Of a stretch of 64,000 nt of DNA, positions 8,902-17,160 are shown piece after piece. The position numbers were made by a program, and so were the translations under genes. The notes beneath the pieces are model-generated. The model saw nothing but the letters and a program-made list of their open reading frames with translations, made no database searches and was not told the DNA's origin. This DNA is from Rheinheimera sp. EpRS3 (GTDB taxonomy: Bacteria > Pseudomonadota > Gammaproteobacteria > Enterobacterales > Alteromonadaceae): contig NZ_LNQS01000008.1 in NCBI RefSeq assembly GCF_001513785.1, positions 310,001 through 374,000 of the forward strand. The letters are read 5' to 3'. The stretch's first letter is position 1, and the number at the start of each line of letters is the position of its first letter.

Positions 8902-10653
8902 TTAATGCGAATGTGCCGGCACCGCTGCACCGCGACAGCCCACCAGAAAATCAAAGTCGCAGCCTTCATCGGCCTGCAATACCCGTTCGCGATACATTTC
9001 CATATAACCACCGGTACGCATAATGACCTGGGTAGATTTTAGTTTTTCCAGCCGAGCCGCCAGTTCAGCATCCGACACTTCCAGTTGCAACAGGCCATTC
9101 TCGGCATCCAGCTGAATGTAATCGCCTTCCTGCACGGCGGCCAGCGGGCCCAGTTCCATCGCTTCGGGTGTGACATGCAACACAACTGTGCCAAAGGCGG
9201 TACCACTCATCCGCGCATCAGAAATACGCACCATATCTTTAATGCCTTTTTTCAGCACTTTTGGCGGCAGGCCCATATTGCCAACTTCGGCCATGCCGGG
9301 GTAGCCTTTGGGGCCACAGTTTTTCAATACCATTACGCTGTTCTCGTCGATATCCAGCTCAGGGTCGTTAATGCGTGCTTTGTATTGATCGAAATTTTCA
9401 AATACTACGGCCTTGCCGCGGTGCTTCATCAGATGCGGGCTGGCCGCAGAGGGCTTTAATACCGCGCCGCGGGGAGCCAGATTACCGCGTAAAATACAGA
9501 TGCCGCCGTTCGCCACCAGCGGGTTATCCAGCGGGCGAATGACATCATCGTTATGACACTGCGCGTCTTTAACGTTGTCCCAGATAGTTTTGCCGTTTAC
9601 CGTCAGCGCGTCTTTTGTCAGCACACCCAACTCACCCAGCCGGCGATGTACCGCCGGTAAGCCACCTGCGTAATAAAACTCTTCCATCAGATATTTGCCG
9701 GATGGCTGTAAATTCACAATGGTGGGCACACCGCGGCCATGCTCCCAGTCGTCCAGGCTTAAATCCACGCCAATCCGCCCGGCGATAGCTTTTAAATGGA
9801 TCACGGCATTGGTTGAACCACCGATAGCCGCATTGGTACGGATCGCATTTAAAAATGCATCTTTAGTCAGAATTTTCGACAGGCGTAAATCTTCATGCAC
9901 CATCTCAACAATGCGCATACCGGACAAATGCGCCAGCACATAGCGGCGTGAATCCACTGCCGGAATAGCCGCATTATGTGGCAAGCTGGTACCGAGCGAT
10001 TCAGCCATACAGGCCATGGTAGAGGCGGTGCCCATGGTATTACAGGTACCGGCAGAGCGTGACATGCCGGCTTCGGCGCTTAAAAATTCGTTCATATCAA
10101 TATTGCCGGCTTTTAAATCTTCATGCATCCGCCACACCAAAGTACCGGAGCCAACATCCTGGCCTTTATGTTTACCATTTAACATCGGGCCGCCGGTAAC
10201 AACGATAGTGGGCAAATCGCAGCTGGCAGCCCCCATTAGTAACGCCGGTGTGGTTTTGTCGCAGCCCACCAGCAGCACTACGCCGTCTATCGGATTACCG
10301 CGGATAGACTCTTCAGTATCCATCGCAGCCAGGTTACGGGTTAACATTGCAGTAGGGCGTAAATTCGACTCGCCATTGGAAAACACCGGAAATTCAACCG
10401 GAATACCACCTGCTTCACGAATACCATTTTTTACCCGCTCGGCAATTTCACGAAAATGAGCATTGCACGGCGTTAACTCTGACCAGGTATTACACACACC
10501 GATAACCGGCCTGCCTTGAAAGTGGTGATCCGGAATACCCTGATTTTTCATCCAACTACGGTACATAAAACCGTTTTTGTCATTAGTGCCGAACCAGCTT
10601 GCTGATCGTAATACTGTCTTGTTGCCACTCTTTTTGTCGTCGTTATCTGCCAT
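8902..10653 (-). CDS. IlvD/Edd-family sugar-acid dehydratase (probable L-arabinonate dehydratase)
   Basis: Iron-sulfur dehydratase converting an aldonate (here probably L-arabinonate) to the 2-keto-3-deoxy acid. About 583 residues, typical of the pentonate branch of the IlvD/EDD family. Three Cys motifs expected for the cluster are present: GVCNTW near 55, VGCDKTTPA near 125 and GTCNTMGTAST near 200; ISDARMSGTAFG lies in the C-terminal part. I place the start at the ATG at 10653, five codons inside the longest open frame, whose first codon is TTG. It is the first gene of the long leftward operon, downstream of two copies of an operator-like motif. The family is certain; arabinonate specificity is inferred from context. 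Confidence 0.9.
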   Translation of the reverse strand: MADNDDKKSGNKTVLRSASWFGTNDKNGFMYRSWMKNQGIPDHHFQGRPVIGVCNTWSELTPCNAHFREIAERVKNGIREAGGIPVEFPVFSNGESNLRPTAMLTRNLAAMDTEESIRGNPIDGVVLLVGCDKTTPALLMGAASCDLPTIVVTGGPMLNGKHKGQDVGSGTLVWRMHEDLKAGNIDMNEFLSAEAGMSRSAGTCNTMGTASTMACMAESLGTSLPHNAAIPAVDSRRYVLAHLSGMRIVEMVHEDLRLSKILTKDAFLNAIRTNAAIGGSTNAVIHLKAIAGRIGVDLSLDDWEHGRGVPTIVNLQPSGKYLMEEFYYAGGLPAVHRRLGELGVLTKDALTVNGKTIWDNVKDAQCHNDDVIRPLDNPLVANGGICILRGNLAPRGAVLKPSAASPHLMKHRGKAVVFENFDQYKARINDPELDIDENSVMVLKNCGPKGYPGMAEVGNMGLPPKVLKKGIKDMVRISDARMSGTAFGTVVLHVTPEAMELGPLAAVQEGDYIQLDAENGLLQLEVSDAELAARLEKLKSTQVIMRTGGYMEMYRERVLQADEGCDFDFLVGCRGAAVPAHSH

Positions 10654-10681
10654 GGTTGCATCTCGCAATAGCTTAATTTAA

Positions 10682-10701
10682 TATTATTGTATTACTAATA
10701 C
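10682..10701. promoter_or_regulatory. Candidate GntR (FadR-type) operator, site 1
   Basis: A 13-base palindrome GTATTACTAATAC lies within a 20-base stretch that closely resembles the reverse complement of the site at 10790-10809 (17 of 20 positions by eye). It sits about 30 bases before the dehydratase start, so it probably overlaps the operon promoter or leader. The likely ligand is the local FadR-type GntR protein; that assignment is inference. Confidence 0.6.
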
Positions 10702-10789
10702 TAAAACCTTGGAAAGGTTACAAGTGATTTTTTTCTCCGGCAGCAAAATCGGCAAGGTGCCAATGGGGTAAAACAGCTGTCAAAGCAGC

Positions 10790-10809
10790 TTATTAGTAAT
10801 ACTATAATT
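10790..10809. promoter_or_regulatory. Candidate GntR (FadR-type) operator, site 2
   Basis: Contains the perfect palindrome TAGTAATACTA and matches site 1 in inverted orientation. It lies 36 bases before the GH43 start codon in the shared divergent intergenic region (10654-10844). Two near-identical copies facing opposite promoters suggest coordinated control of both transcripts. Confidence 0.6.
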
Positions 10810-10844
10810 CAAATCTGACAATTACAAATATCGACAGGGGACTT

Positions 10845-11780
10845 ATGAAAACACTACTACTGCTACTGGGCTTAAGCTGGGCAATAGCTGCCAGCGCCAA
10901 CCCGATTTTTAAGGACATACGCACCGCCGATCCAGCTGCGATAGTGCACAACGACACCGTATACCTGTACACCGGCCATGATGAAGCGCCAGACAACAAA
11001 GGCTTTTTTGTCATGCATGACTGGCTGGTGTTTTCATCGACCGATATGCTGAACTGGCAACGCCATGGCCCTAAACTCAGCACCAAAGACTTTAAATGGG
11101 CCAAAGGCGATGCCTGGGCCTCACATGTGATTGAAAAAAATGGCAAGTTTTATTGGTTTGTTACCGTGCGCCACACCACTATTAATGGCTTTGCTATTGG
11201 CGTTGCGGTAGCCGACAACCCACTGGGGCCGTTTAAAGATGCGCTAGGCAAGGCACTTATTACCAATGATATGACCACCGACACCGAGATTGACTGGGAC
11301 GACATAGACCCGGCCGTGTTTACCGACGATGACGGCCAGTCTTATCTGTTTTGGGGTAACACCAAAGCACGCTACGCCAAACTGAAAGACAATATGATTG
11401 AACTCGACGGCCCGATTAACACCATCGATATACCCGATTTTACTGAAGCCTTGTGGGTGCATAAACGTGGCGACATTTACTATCTGTCCTATGCCTCCGG
11501 CTTCCCGGAAAAAATTGCCTATGCCACCAGCAAAAGTATTCATGGCCCCTGGCAGTATCGCGGCATTCTGAACGAAGTGGCTGGCAACTCGCCGACTAAC
11601 CATCAGTCGATTATCGGGTTTAAAGATAAATGGTTCTTTATCTACCACACCGGCGCATCACAACCTGACGGCGGCGAATTCCGCCGTGCGGTGGCAATAG
11701 ATCCACTGTACTACAACGAAGATGGCAGCATTAAACGCATCATTATGACATCCGAAGGTATCACCGAAGCGGTGAAATAA
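10845..11780 (+). CDS. Secreted GH43-family glycosidase
   Basis: Glycoside hydrolase of family 43, probably an arabinan/arabinofuranoside-degrading enzyme acting in the periplasm or outside the cell. The 311-residue protein starts with a signal peptide (residues 1-18, ending ASA). The three GH43 acids appear in order: Asp in RTADPAAIV near residue 28, Asp in DDIDPAVFTDDDG near 155 and Glu in FTEALWVHKRGD near 202, in a five-bladed propeller-sized domain without any extra carbohydrate-binding module. A good ribosome site (AGGGGA) precedes the ATG. It starts a rightward unit with the AraD1-type gene. Beta-xylosidase or exo-galactan activity is possible in GH43, but the pathway context favours L-arabinose release. 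Confidence 0.88.
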   Translation: MKTLLLLLGLSWAIAASANPIFKDIRTADPAAIVHNDTVYLYTGHDEAPDNKGFFVMHDWLVFSSTDMLNWQRHGPKLSTKDFKWAKGDAWASHVIEKNGKFYWFVTVRHTTINGFAIGVAVADNPLGPFKDALGKALITNDMTTDTEIDWDDIDPAVFTDDDGQSYLFWGNTKARYAKLKDNMIELDGPINTIDIPDFTEALWVHKRGDIYYLSYASGFPEKIAYATSKSIHGPWQYRGILNEVAGNSPTNHQSIIGFKDKWFFIYHTGASQPDGGEFRRAVAIDPLYYNEDGSIKRIIMTSEGITEAVK

Positions 11781-11787
11781 CTTATTT

Positions 11788-11824
11788 GCCGGCTGCAAGC
11801 TAATATGCCGCGGCCGGCTTTTTT
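11788..11824 (+). terminator. Terminator-like hairpin between GH43 and AraD1-type genes
   Basis: GCCGGC ... GCCGGC (self-complementary six-base arms, 19-base loop) followed by a run of six T. It lies inside what otherwise looks like one + strand transcription unit, so it may reduce rather than stop expression of the second gene. Confidence 0.55.
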
Positions 11825-11853
11825 GTACTACTTTTTGTAATAAGAGGAACACC

Positions 11854-12852
11854 ATGCGTCTTATTCAGTTTTATACATCAGACAAACAGCGCGCTGTAGC
11901 TATTGTTAATTCAGCCGACAGCGTTACAGTGCTGCATAGCGTCAGTTCGGTTTATCAGTTGGCACAGCTGGCGCTAAGCAACCAACTGTCATTGCAACAG
12001 CAAAGTCTGGCCCTGAAAAGCGACACCACGTTAAGCTATACCGACATTATTCAGCAACAACGCTTGCTGCCGCCCTATGACCACCCGGACGATGCCGCCC
12101 ATATGCTGATAACGGGCACCGGCCTGACCCACTTAGGCAGCGCCGACACCCGCGCCACTATGCATGCACAGACATCCGGCAAAGCCGACTCTGAGCTGAC
12201 CGATACCATGAAAATGTTTAAGCTGGGAGTAGAAGGCGGCAAGCCTGTAGCTGGCCAGCAAGGCGTGCAGCCGGAATGGTTCTATAAAGGCGATGGCAGC
12301 ATTGTCGTCGCACCAGGGGCAGCGTTAACCTCCCCTGCGTTTGCGTTAGATGGCGGCGAAGAGCCGGAAATTGCCGGTTTGTACCTGATTGGCCCGCAAG
12401 GACAACCGTACCGGCTTGGCTTTGCTATTGGTAATGAGTTCTCTGATCATAAAACCGAGCGGCAGAACTACCTGTATCTGGCGCATTCGAAACTACGACC
12501 ATGCTCGTTCGGCCCTGAGCTGCTGGTAGGCGAGTTACCGGCTGATATTCGCGGCCACTCGCGGATTATCCGTAACGGCGAAACTGTGTGGCAAAAACCT
12601 TTTGTCAGCGGTGAGCAAAATATGTCGCACAGCATTGCCAACCTTGAGGCGCACCATTTTAAATACCGCCAGTTCTGCCGCCCGGGCGATGTCCATGTGC
12701 ATTTCTTTGGCACCGCAACCTTGAGTTTTGGCGATGGTTTTGAGACAAAGGCCGGTGATGTGTTTGAAATTGGCGCAGCGCCATTTGGCCAGCCACTGCA
12801 AAATATGCTGGCTGTAGATAATGATGCCAGTGTGCAGGTTAAAGCGCTGTAA
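11854..12852 (+). CDS. AraD1/GguC-type FAH-family protein (probable 2-keto-3-deoxy-pentonate dehydratase)
   Basis: A 332-residue protein of the fumarylacetoacetate hydrolase fold, resembling the GguC/AraD1 group found beside sugar transporters and pentose oxidation genes. Visible FAH-like features are LITGTGLTHLG near residue 87, the acidic metal-binding region DGGEEPEIAGLYLIG near 170, and AIGNEFSDHKTE near 195. In the pathway it would dehydrate 2-keto-3-deoxy-L-arabinonate to 2-oxoglutarate semialdehyde, the one step not covered by another visible gene; no DapA-type KDA dehydratase is present in the window. That role is inferred. The ATG follows AAGAGGAAC, a good ribosome site. Confidence 0.75.
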   Translation: MRLIQFYTSDKQRAVAIVNSADSVTVLHSVSSVYQLAQLALSNQLSLQQQSLALKSDTTLSYTDIIQQQRLLPPYDHPDDAAHMLITGTGLTHLGSADTRATMHAQTSGKADSELTDTMKMFKLGVEGGKPVAGQQGVQPEWFYKGDGSIVVAPGAALTSPAFALDGGEEPEIAGLYLIGPQGQPYRLGFAIGNEFSDHKTERQNYLYLAHSKLRPCSFGPELLVGELPADIRGHSRIIRNGETVWQKPFVSGEQNMSHSIANLEAHHFKYRQFCRPGDVHVHFFGTATLSFGDGFETKAGDVFEIGAAPFGQPLQNMLAVDNDASVQVKAL

Positions 12853-12873
12853 CTGTAGCGCAGAGATGGCAAG

Positions 12874-12924
12874 GCAGTAAGCCAAAAGTTTAGTTAACAA
12901 CTATTGGTTTACTGCTTATTTTTA
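12874..12924 (+). terminator. Rho-independent terminator after the AraD1-type gene
   Basis: A 12-base stem (GCAGTAAGCCAA with TTGGTTTACTGC, one G-U pair) closes an 18-base loop and is followed by TTATTTTT. It lies between the convergent AraD1-type and GntR genes and fits termination of the rightward transcript. Confidence 0.75.
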
Positions 12925-12941
12925 GCGTACCGCTTAGTGTT

Positions 12942-13670
12942 TTATGCGCCGCTGCCGGTAAAATTGGTCAGGGCATAATCGAGGTTTTCTTTTGACCGGC
13001 TGAGTAAACGCGACATGGCTTGTTTGGCGCCTTGCGCATCGCCTGCGGCTATCGCCTCATACACCGCTTTGTGCGCCGGCAGGGCTTCGGTATATTCATC
13101 ACCAATTGAACTGCTCAGACGGAATAACCCCATCAACGCCGTTTGGATGGTCATACCCAGCGAAATCATAAATTCATTGTTAGTGGCATTCAGCACACAG
13201 AGGTGGAAATTCAGATCGCTGGAGAATACTTCATCAGTGCCCAGCTTAGCTTTTTCCATATCTTTATAAGCTTTAGCCAGCAATTTTATCTGCTCAGCAG
13301 TGCTGTTTTTCGCTGCCAGCTCTGCAGAGGCCGGTTCAAAAATTTCCCGTACTTCAAACAGTGAAACAAAAAACTTTGGCGTAGGCTTAGACTCAAAACA
13401 CCAACTGAGTATTTCGGTATCGAACATATTCCAATACTGCCGCGGCCGCACGCGTGTGCCCAGTTTGGGGCGAGCCTCAATTAAGCCTTTGGCAGTGAGA
13501 ATTTTAAAGGCTTCACGCAGCGCGGTGCGCGATACATCCAGTTCTGCGCCAATGGCAGCTTCGTTCGGAATATATTCACCCGGCGTATAAACCCCACTAA
13601 CAATGCGGGTTCCCAGCTCTTCGGCCACCCAACCATGGATACTTTGCGGACGATTTCTGCCTGCAGCCAT
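12942..13670 (-). CDS. GntR-family (FadR subfamily) transcriptional regulator
   Basis: A 242-residue regulator with an N-terminal winged helix-turn-helix (residues about 10-75, including YIPNEAAIGAELDVSRTALREAFKILTAKGLI) and a C-terminal all-helical FCD ligand domain (LFEVREIFEPASAELAA ... LNFHLCVLNATNN ... HKAVYEAIAAGD), the layout of FadR-type GntR repressors. Its ligand in such loci is usually a sugar acid of the pathway. It lies convergent to the AraD1-type gene and carries its own degenerate copy of the operator-like motif upstream, suggesting autoregulation. It is the obvious candidate for control of the whole 1-13 kb locus. Confidence 0.88.
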   Translation of the reverse strand: MAAGRNRPQSIHGWVAEELGTRIVSGVYTPGEYIPNEAAIGAELDVSRTALREAFKILTAKGLIEARPKLGTRVRPRQYWNMFDTEILSWCFESKPTPKFFVSLFEVREIFEPASAELAAKNSTAEQIKLLAKAYKDMEKAKLGTDEVFSSDLNFHLCVLNATNNEFMISLGMTIQTALMGLFRLSSSIGDEYTEALPAHKAVYEAIAAGDAQGAKQAMSRLLSRSKENLDYALTNFTGSGA

Positions 13671-13723
13671 TCAGTTTCCCCTTGCTCACACCTGTACTGT
13701 CAACCGTAACCGCTTAACTGTGC

Positions 13724-13743
13724 CAATACTACTACAATAATAT
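13724..13743. promoter_or_regulatory. Degenerate operator-like site before the GntR gene
   Basis: Read on the - strand, TATTATTGTA is identical to the left part of site 1, and 15 of 20 positions agree overall. It lies about 55 bases before the GntR start. Weaker than the other two sites, so autoregulation is only a suggestion. Confidence 0.4.
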
Positions 13744-13765
13744 ATATCCTATCTTATTAATGCAG

Positions 13766-13803
13766 AAAAACCCATAATCTAAGCCAACTTAGCAAGATTA
13801 TGG
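13766..13803 (-). terminator. trpS terminator overlapping its stop codon
   Basis: On the - strand, arms CCATAATCT / AGATTATGG enclose a loop that itself can pair (CTAAG/CTTAG), followed by GTTTTTC. The TAA stop of trpS lies inside the left arm. Confidence 0.75.
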
Positions 13804-14802
13804 CAGCACAAAACCCACAGCATCATTCACTTTTGCCAGTGTCGCTGCGGCTCGCGAACGGGCTTTTTCTGCCCCGGCACGCATTACTGTGGTTAAGGTA
13901 GTTTGATCGGCACGTAACTCGGTAAAGGTTTTCTGTACCGGCTCCAGCAAAGCAATGACAGCATCGGCAACATCGCCTTTTAAATGGCCGTACATTTTAC
14001 CTTCGTATTCGGCTTCCAACGCGGCGATGGTTCTGCCGGTAACACCGCTTAGTATGCTTAATAAGTTGGCTACGCCCGGTTTAGCGTCCAGATCAAAACG
14101 TACCCGTGGCGGATCTTCTGAATCCGTCATCGCCTTTTTAAATTTCTTACTGATCATTTTCGGATCTTCAAGCAAACCGACGAAGTTCCACGGATTTTCA
14201 TCCGATTTAGACATCTTCTTCGTGGGGTCTTGCAAACTCATGACCCGAGCCGCTACCGGCGGAATAAAAGGCTCCGGTACAGTAAAAATGTCGCCATGCA
14301 CTGCGTTAAAGCGTGTTGCTACATCACGGGCTAATTCTAAATGCTGCTTTTGATCATGCCCCACCGGAATTTGATTCGCTTGATACAATAAAATATCGGC
14401 GGCCATCAGTACCGGGTAAGTAAATAAACCGGCATTAACGTTGTGCGTATGGCGCTCAGATTTATCTTTAAACTGCGTCATCCGGCTAAGCTCACCAAAC
14501 TGGGTGTAGCAGTTCAGCACCCAGGCCAGTTGGCTGTGCTCCGGCACGTGCGACTGCAGAAACACAGCAGAACGCTTTGGATCGATACCACAGGCCAGAT
14601 ACAACGCCAGGCTGTCGAGCGAGGCATTACGCAGAGCTGCCGGCTCTTGCCGTACAGTAATAGCATGCAAGTCAACAATACAGTACAAGCAATCATAGTC
14701 ATCCTGCATTTTGTCCCATTGGCGCAGCGCCCCCAGATAATTACCGATGGTAAGTTGTCCGGATGGCTGTGCACCACTTAGCACAATTGGCTTATTGCTC
14801 AT
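13798..14802 (-). CDS. trpS: Tryptophanyl-tRNA synthetase
   Basis: Charges tRNA(Trp) with tryptophan; class I aminoacyl-tRNA synthetase of about 334 residues, the usual bacterial length. The HIGH-equivalent TIGN is in [18 protein letters not shown] near the N-terminus and the KMSKS loop in [14 protein letters not shown] near residue 195. I choose the ATG at 14802 because the protein then begins [15 protein letters not shown] like E. coli TrpS; the longer frame starts at a GTG four codons earlier. It follows rpe in the same direction as in the E. coli dam-rpe-gph-trpS cluster, but no gph lies between them here. Confidence 0.97.
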   Translation of the reverse strand: MSNKPIVLSGAQPSGQLTIGNYLGALRQWDKMQDDYDCLYCIVDLHAITVRQEPAALRNASLDSLALYLACGIDPKRSAVFLQSHVPEHSQLAWVLNCYTQFGELSRMTQFKDKSERHTHNVNAGLFTYPVLMAADILLYQANQIPVGHDQKQHLELARDVATRFNAVHGDIFTVPEPFIPPVAARVMSLQDPTKKMSKSDENPWNFVGLLEDPKMISKKFKKAMTDSEDPPRVRFDLDAKPGVANLLSILSGVTGRTIAALEAEYEGKMYGHLKGDVADAVIALLEPVQKTFTELRADQTTLTTVMRAGAEKARSRAAATLAKVNDAVGFVLP

Positions 14803-14898
14803 AGTTGTATCCACTTTAAAGGCTGTATTGTTATTGATAGGCCGGTGCAGACCGGTTTGAAGAGCAGCATTATAACCATATCAGCGCGTTGCAACAGT

Positions 14899-14919
14899 AA
14901 AAAAGCCGCTTAACGCGGC
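14899..14919 (-). terminator. rpe terminator overlapping its stop codon
   Basis: On the - strand, GCCGC-GTTAA-GCGGC is followed by six T. The loop contains the TAA stop codon of rpe. It separates rpe from trpS, so trpS probably has its own promoter in 14815-14898. Confidence 0.75.
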
Positions 14920-15584
14920 ACTTTTGCCAATTGCTGGCGCATCTTAGTAATCACTTCGGCATAATCCGCGGCATTAAAAATGGCCGAACCGGCAACAAAC
15001 ATATCAGCGCCGGCTGCAGCGATGTCAGCAATGTTATCCAGGTTTACCCCACCATCAATTTCCAGCCGGATGGGCAAGCCGCTGGCATCGATAATATTGC
15101 GTGTTGCCGCCAGTTTCTCCAGCGTGGCCGGAATAAACTTTTGCCCGCCAAAGCCCGGGTTAACCGACATCAGCAAAATAACGTCGACTTTGTCCAATAC
15201 ATAATCCAGGTAACTCAGTGGCGTAGCCGGGTTAAATACTAATCCGGCCTGACAGCCATGGCTTTTAATTAACTGCAGAGTACGGTCAATATGCCGCGAT
15301 GCCTCAGGGTGAAAAGTAATAATGCTGGCACCCGCTTGTGCAAATTGCGGCACCAGCGCATCAACCGGTTCTACCATTAAATGCACATCTATCGGTGCAG
15401 TAATGCCGTAATTTCTCAGCGCCTGACACACCATAGGCCCCATGGTCAGGTTTGGCACATAATGATTGTCCATCACATCAAAGTGCACCACATCGGCACC
15501 AGCCTTTAATACCGCCGCCACATCATCTCCGAGGCGGGCAAAATCAGCAGACAAAATAGAAGGCGCAATCAAATAGGGTTGCAT
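14910..15584 (-). CDS. rpe: Ribulose-phosphate 3-epimerase
   Basis: Pentose-phosphate and Calvin-type epimerase interconverting D-ribulose 5-phosphate and D-xylulose 5-phosphate. About 224 residues, a TIM barrel with the family hallmarks: [16 protein letters not shown] at the N-terminus, [18 protein letters not shown] near 35, DVHLMVEP near 67, [14 protein letters not shown] near 140 and [11 protein letters not shown] near 175. The start at ATG 15584 gives the conserved N-terminus and has GGAA upstream; the longer frame begins at GTG 15605. In relatives rpe lies directly downstream of dam; here about 5 kb of other genes separate them. Confidence 0.97.
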   Translation of the reverse strand: MQPYLIAPSILSADFARLGDDVAAVLKAGADVVHFDVMDNHYVPNLTMGPMVCQALRNYGITAPIDVHLMVEPVDALVPQFAQAGASIITFHPEASRHIDRTLQLIKSHGCQAGLVFNPATPLSYLDYVLDKVDVILLMSVNPGFGGQKFIPATLEKLAATRNIIDASGLPIRLEIDGGVNLDNIADIAAAGADMFVAGSAIFNAADYAEVITKMRQQLAKVPR

Positions 15585-15817
15585 AGCAGATTTCCGTTTA
15601 AGCACAGTGTGCGAACTTTACTGAATTTGGCATAAAAATGCACGGTTATGCCGCAGTGCATTAGCGCCCAAAAAACGAGCAACGGCGCACCAATTTAGCA
15701 CAAGCTGTTACATAAGTTAAAACCAGACTAACTTATCCACATGAATTAAAACAATAAAACTACATGGCATATATCTTGGAACCCCAAATCGAGGGAACAG
15801 AGAAAAGGGCGAATAAA

Positions 15818-16498
15818 ATGAAAACAGCAACAAAAATGACGACGTTAGCAACTAGCATGATTTTACTGGGATTATCGGCCAGCAGTTTTAGTGCCAGCGC
15901 AGTAGAACTGAGCGGAGATATCACTTTCGCTTCAGACTATGCGTTTCGTGGTGTGTCACAAACTGAAGAAGCACCAGCCTTGCAGGGTGGACTATCACTC
16001 ACTGACGAGTCCGGATTTTATGTTTCAGTTTGGGGTTCAAACGTTGATTTTCTGGCCGAAGGTACCTTAGAACTGGATGTGATGTTGGGTTGGAGTGGTG
16101 CCATCAATGATGACTGGTCCACCGACGTTGGTATTATGCGCTACGGCTATCCGAACGCAGAAATCGATGGTTCCAATTTCTGGGAGATTTATGGCTCCTT
16201 ATCATACAAAGATTTAACCTTTGGCCTGGCATACAGTGATGATTACTATGCTAACAGTGGTAACTTCTATTATGTGTACGCTAATTACAGTTATGCCTTA
16301 ACTGAAAGTTTCAGTTTAGACTTACATGTCGGCCAGAACGAATATGATGATAGCAGTGCCAGCTATCTGGACTGGAGCGTGGGTGTCAGCACTGAAGTTC
16401 TGGGCGCGGGGCTAAGCCTGGCGTACGTTGACACTGATGTTGATGGTTCATATCTGGCGGATAGCCGGGTGATATTTTCTATTTCAAAAAGCTTTTAA
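15818..16498 (+). CDS. TorF-family putative outer-membrane porin
   Basis: A small predicted beta-barrel protein of the TorF/TIGR02001 (gcw_chp) type, about 226 residues. It has a signal peptide (residues 1-27 from ATG 15818, ending SASA) and mature sequence VELSGDITFASDYAFRGVSQTEEAPALQ, which is the family opening, followed by alternating aromatic/hydrophilic strands (GFYVSVWGSNVDF, LTFGLAYSDDYY, YYVYANYSYAL) and a C-terminal Phe in SISKSF, as outer-membrane barrels have. The start at 15818 is preferred because AAGGG lies before it; a longer frame from 15764 adds residues before the signal peptide. Transcribed divergently from rpe. Substrate unknown. Confidence 0.8.
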   Translation: MKTATKMTTLATSMILLGLSASSFSASAVELSGDITFASDYAFRGVSQTEEAPALQGGLSLTDESGFYVSVWGSNVDFLAEGTLELDVMLGWSGAINDDWSTDVGIMRYGYPNAEIDGSNFWEIYGSLSYKDLTFGLAYSDDYYANSGNFYYVYANYSYALTESFSLDLHVGQNEYDDSSASYLDWSVGVSTEVLGAGLSLAYVDTDVDGSYLADSRVIFSISKSF

Positions 16499-16654
16499 CG
16501 CTACGATTAAGCTGCCGGTGTAGTTGCGCCGGTAGCTACCTCATTTGAATCATATTGTTCGGCCGATAATAAAATGGTGAAGAAATAATCAGCTTGAATC
16601 AAAAAGCCAGATGCTTTATTATCTGAACTGTTTACAAGAGCAAATGGAATTAAC

Positions 16655-16906
16655 ATGAAATTCACCACCCCGTTAAAAGCGGCTGTAATTTCAGCTGGCA
16701 TTATTGCCGGAGCTCTGAGCCTTGCCTTACCTGACTGGGTTGCCAATCACCACTGCCAGCAACTGATGCAGTCAGCTATGCCGTGTACCGAGGTTGATCA
16801 ACAAAACTGGCTGAGCTGGTTTACCGGCAAAAGTCGCTCAACCCAGTTTCATTTCGTTGATTTACTTGAACTCCTAAGCCGGTTTGCTCCGGTACAAAAG
16901 TCTTGA
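16655..16906 (+). CDS. Small secreted or membrane-anchored protein of unknown function
   Basis: 83 residues that I do not recognise. The N-terminal 27 residues (MKFTTPLKAAVISAGIIAGALSLALPDWVA) look like a signal peptide or anchor, followed by a short polar domain with two cysteines (HHCQQLMQSAMPC). The reading frame is credible because a TGGA ribosome site precedes the ATG and its TGA stop overlaps the TTG start of the DUF2970 gene (TTGA), suggesting a coupled pair. Codon use resembles the host rather than the AT-rich island that follows. Confidence 0.6.
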   Translation: MKFTTPLKAAVISAGIIAGALSLALPDWVANHHCQQLMQSAMPCTEVDQQNWLSWFTGKSRSTQFHFVDLLELLSRFAPVQKS

Positions 16907-17097
16907 CAAACCAAAAACCCTCTCTATCGCAAGTCATTAAAGCTGTGTTAGGTGCTTTGGTCGGCGTTCAGTCAGAGCAGCAACGCCAACAAGACTTCAG
17001 CGCAAGCAGCCCGCTACCTTATATTGTTGTCGGTGTTATTGTTACCCTGCTTTTTGTGGTAACACTGCTACTTGTAGTGTCCTGGGTACTCTCTTAG
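16903..17097 (+). CDS. DUF2970-family small membrane protein
   Basis: 64 residues matching the DUF2970 pattern as I recall it: an amphipathic stretch SLSQVIKAVLGALVGVQSEQQRQQDFS followed by one hydrophobic helix (about residues 37-62). Function of the family is unknown. The start is TTG, read in a TTGA overlap with the upstream stop, so translation is probably coupled. It is the last gene with host-like composition before the AT-rich segment. Confidence 0.7.
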   Translation: MTNQKPSLSQVIKAVLGALVGVQSEQQRQQDFSASSPLPYIVVGVIVTLLFVVTLLLVVSWVLS

Positions 17098-17160
17098 GTT
17101 GATACACCGCAAATAGTTCAGCTACCTTACCGCGCGTTGCACCATTTTGGCTAATCGAGT

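Noticed and set aside
16510-16537. Terminator after the TorF-like porin
   Set aside because: AGCTGCCGG/CCGGTAGCT can pair imperfectly, but no T-run follows on the + strand; too weak to list.
16507-16746. 79-codon - strand frame opposite the 83-residue gene
   Set aside because: No ribosome site; it overlaps the start of a better-supported gene on the other strand.
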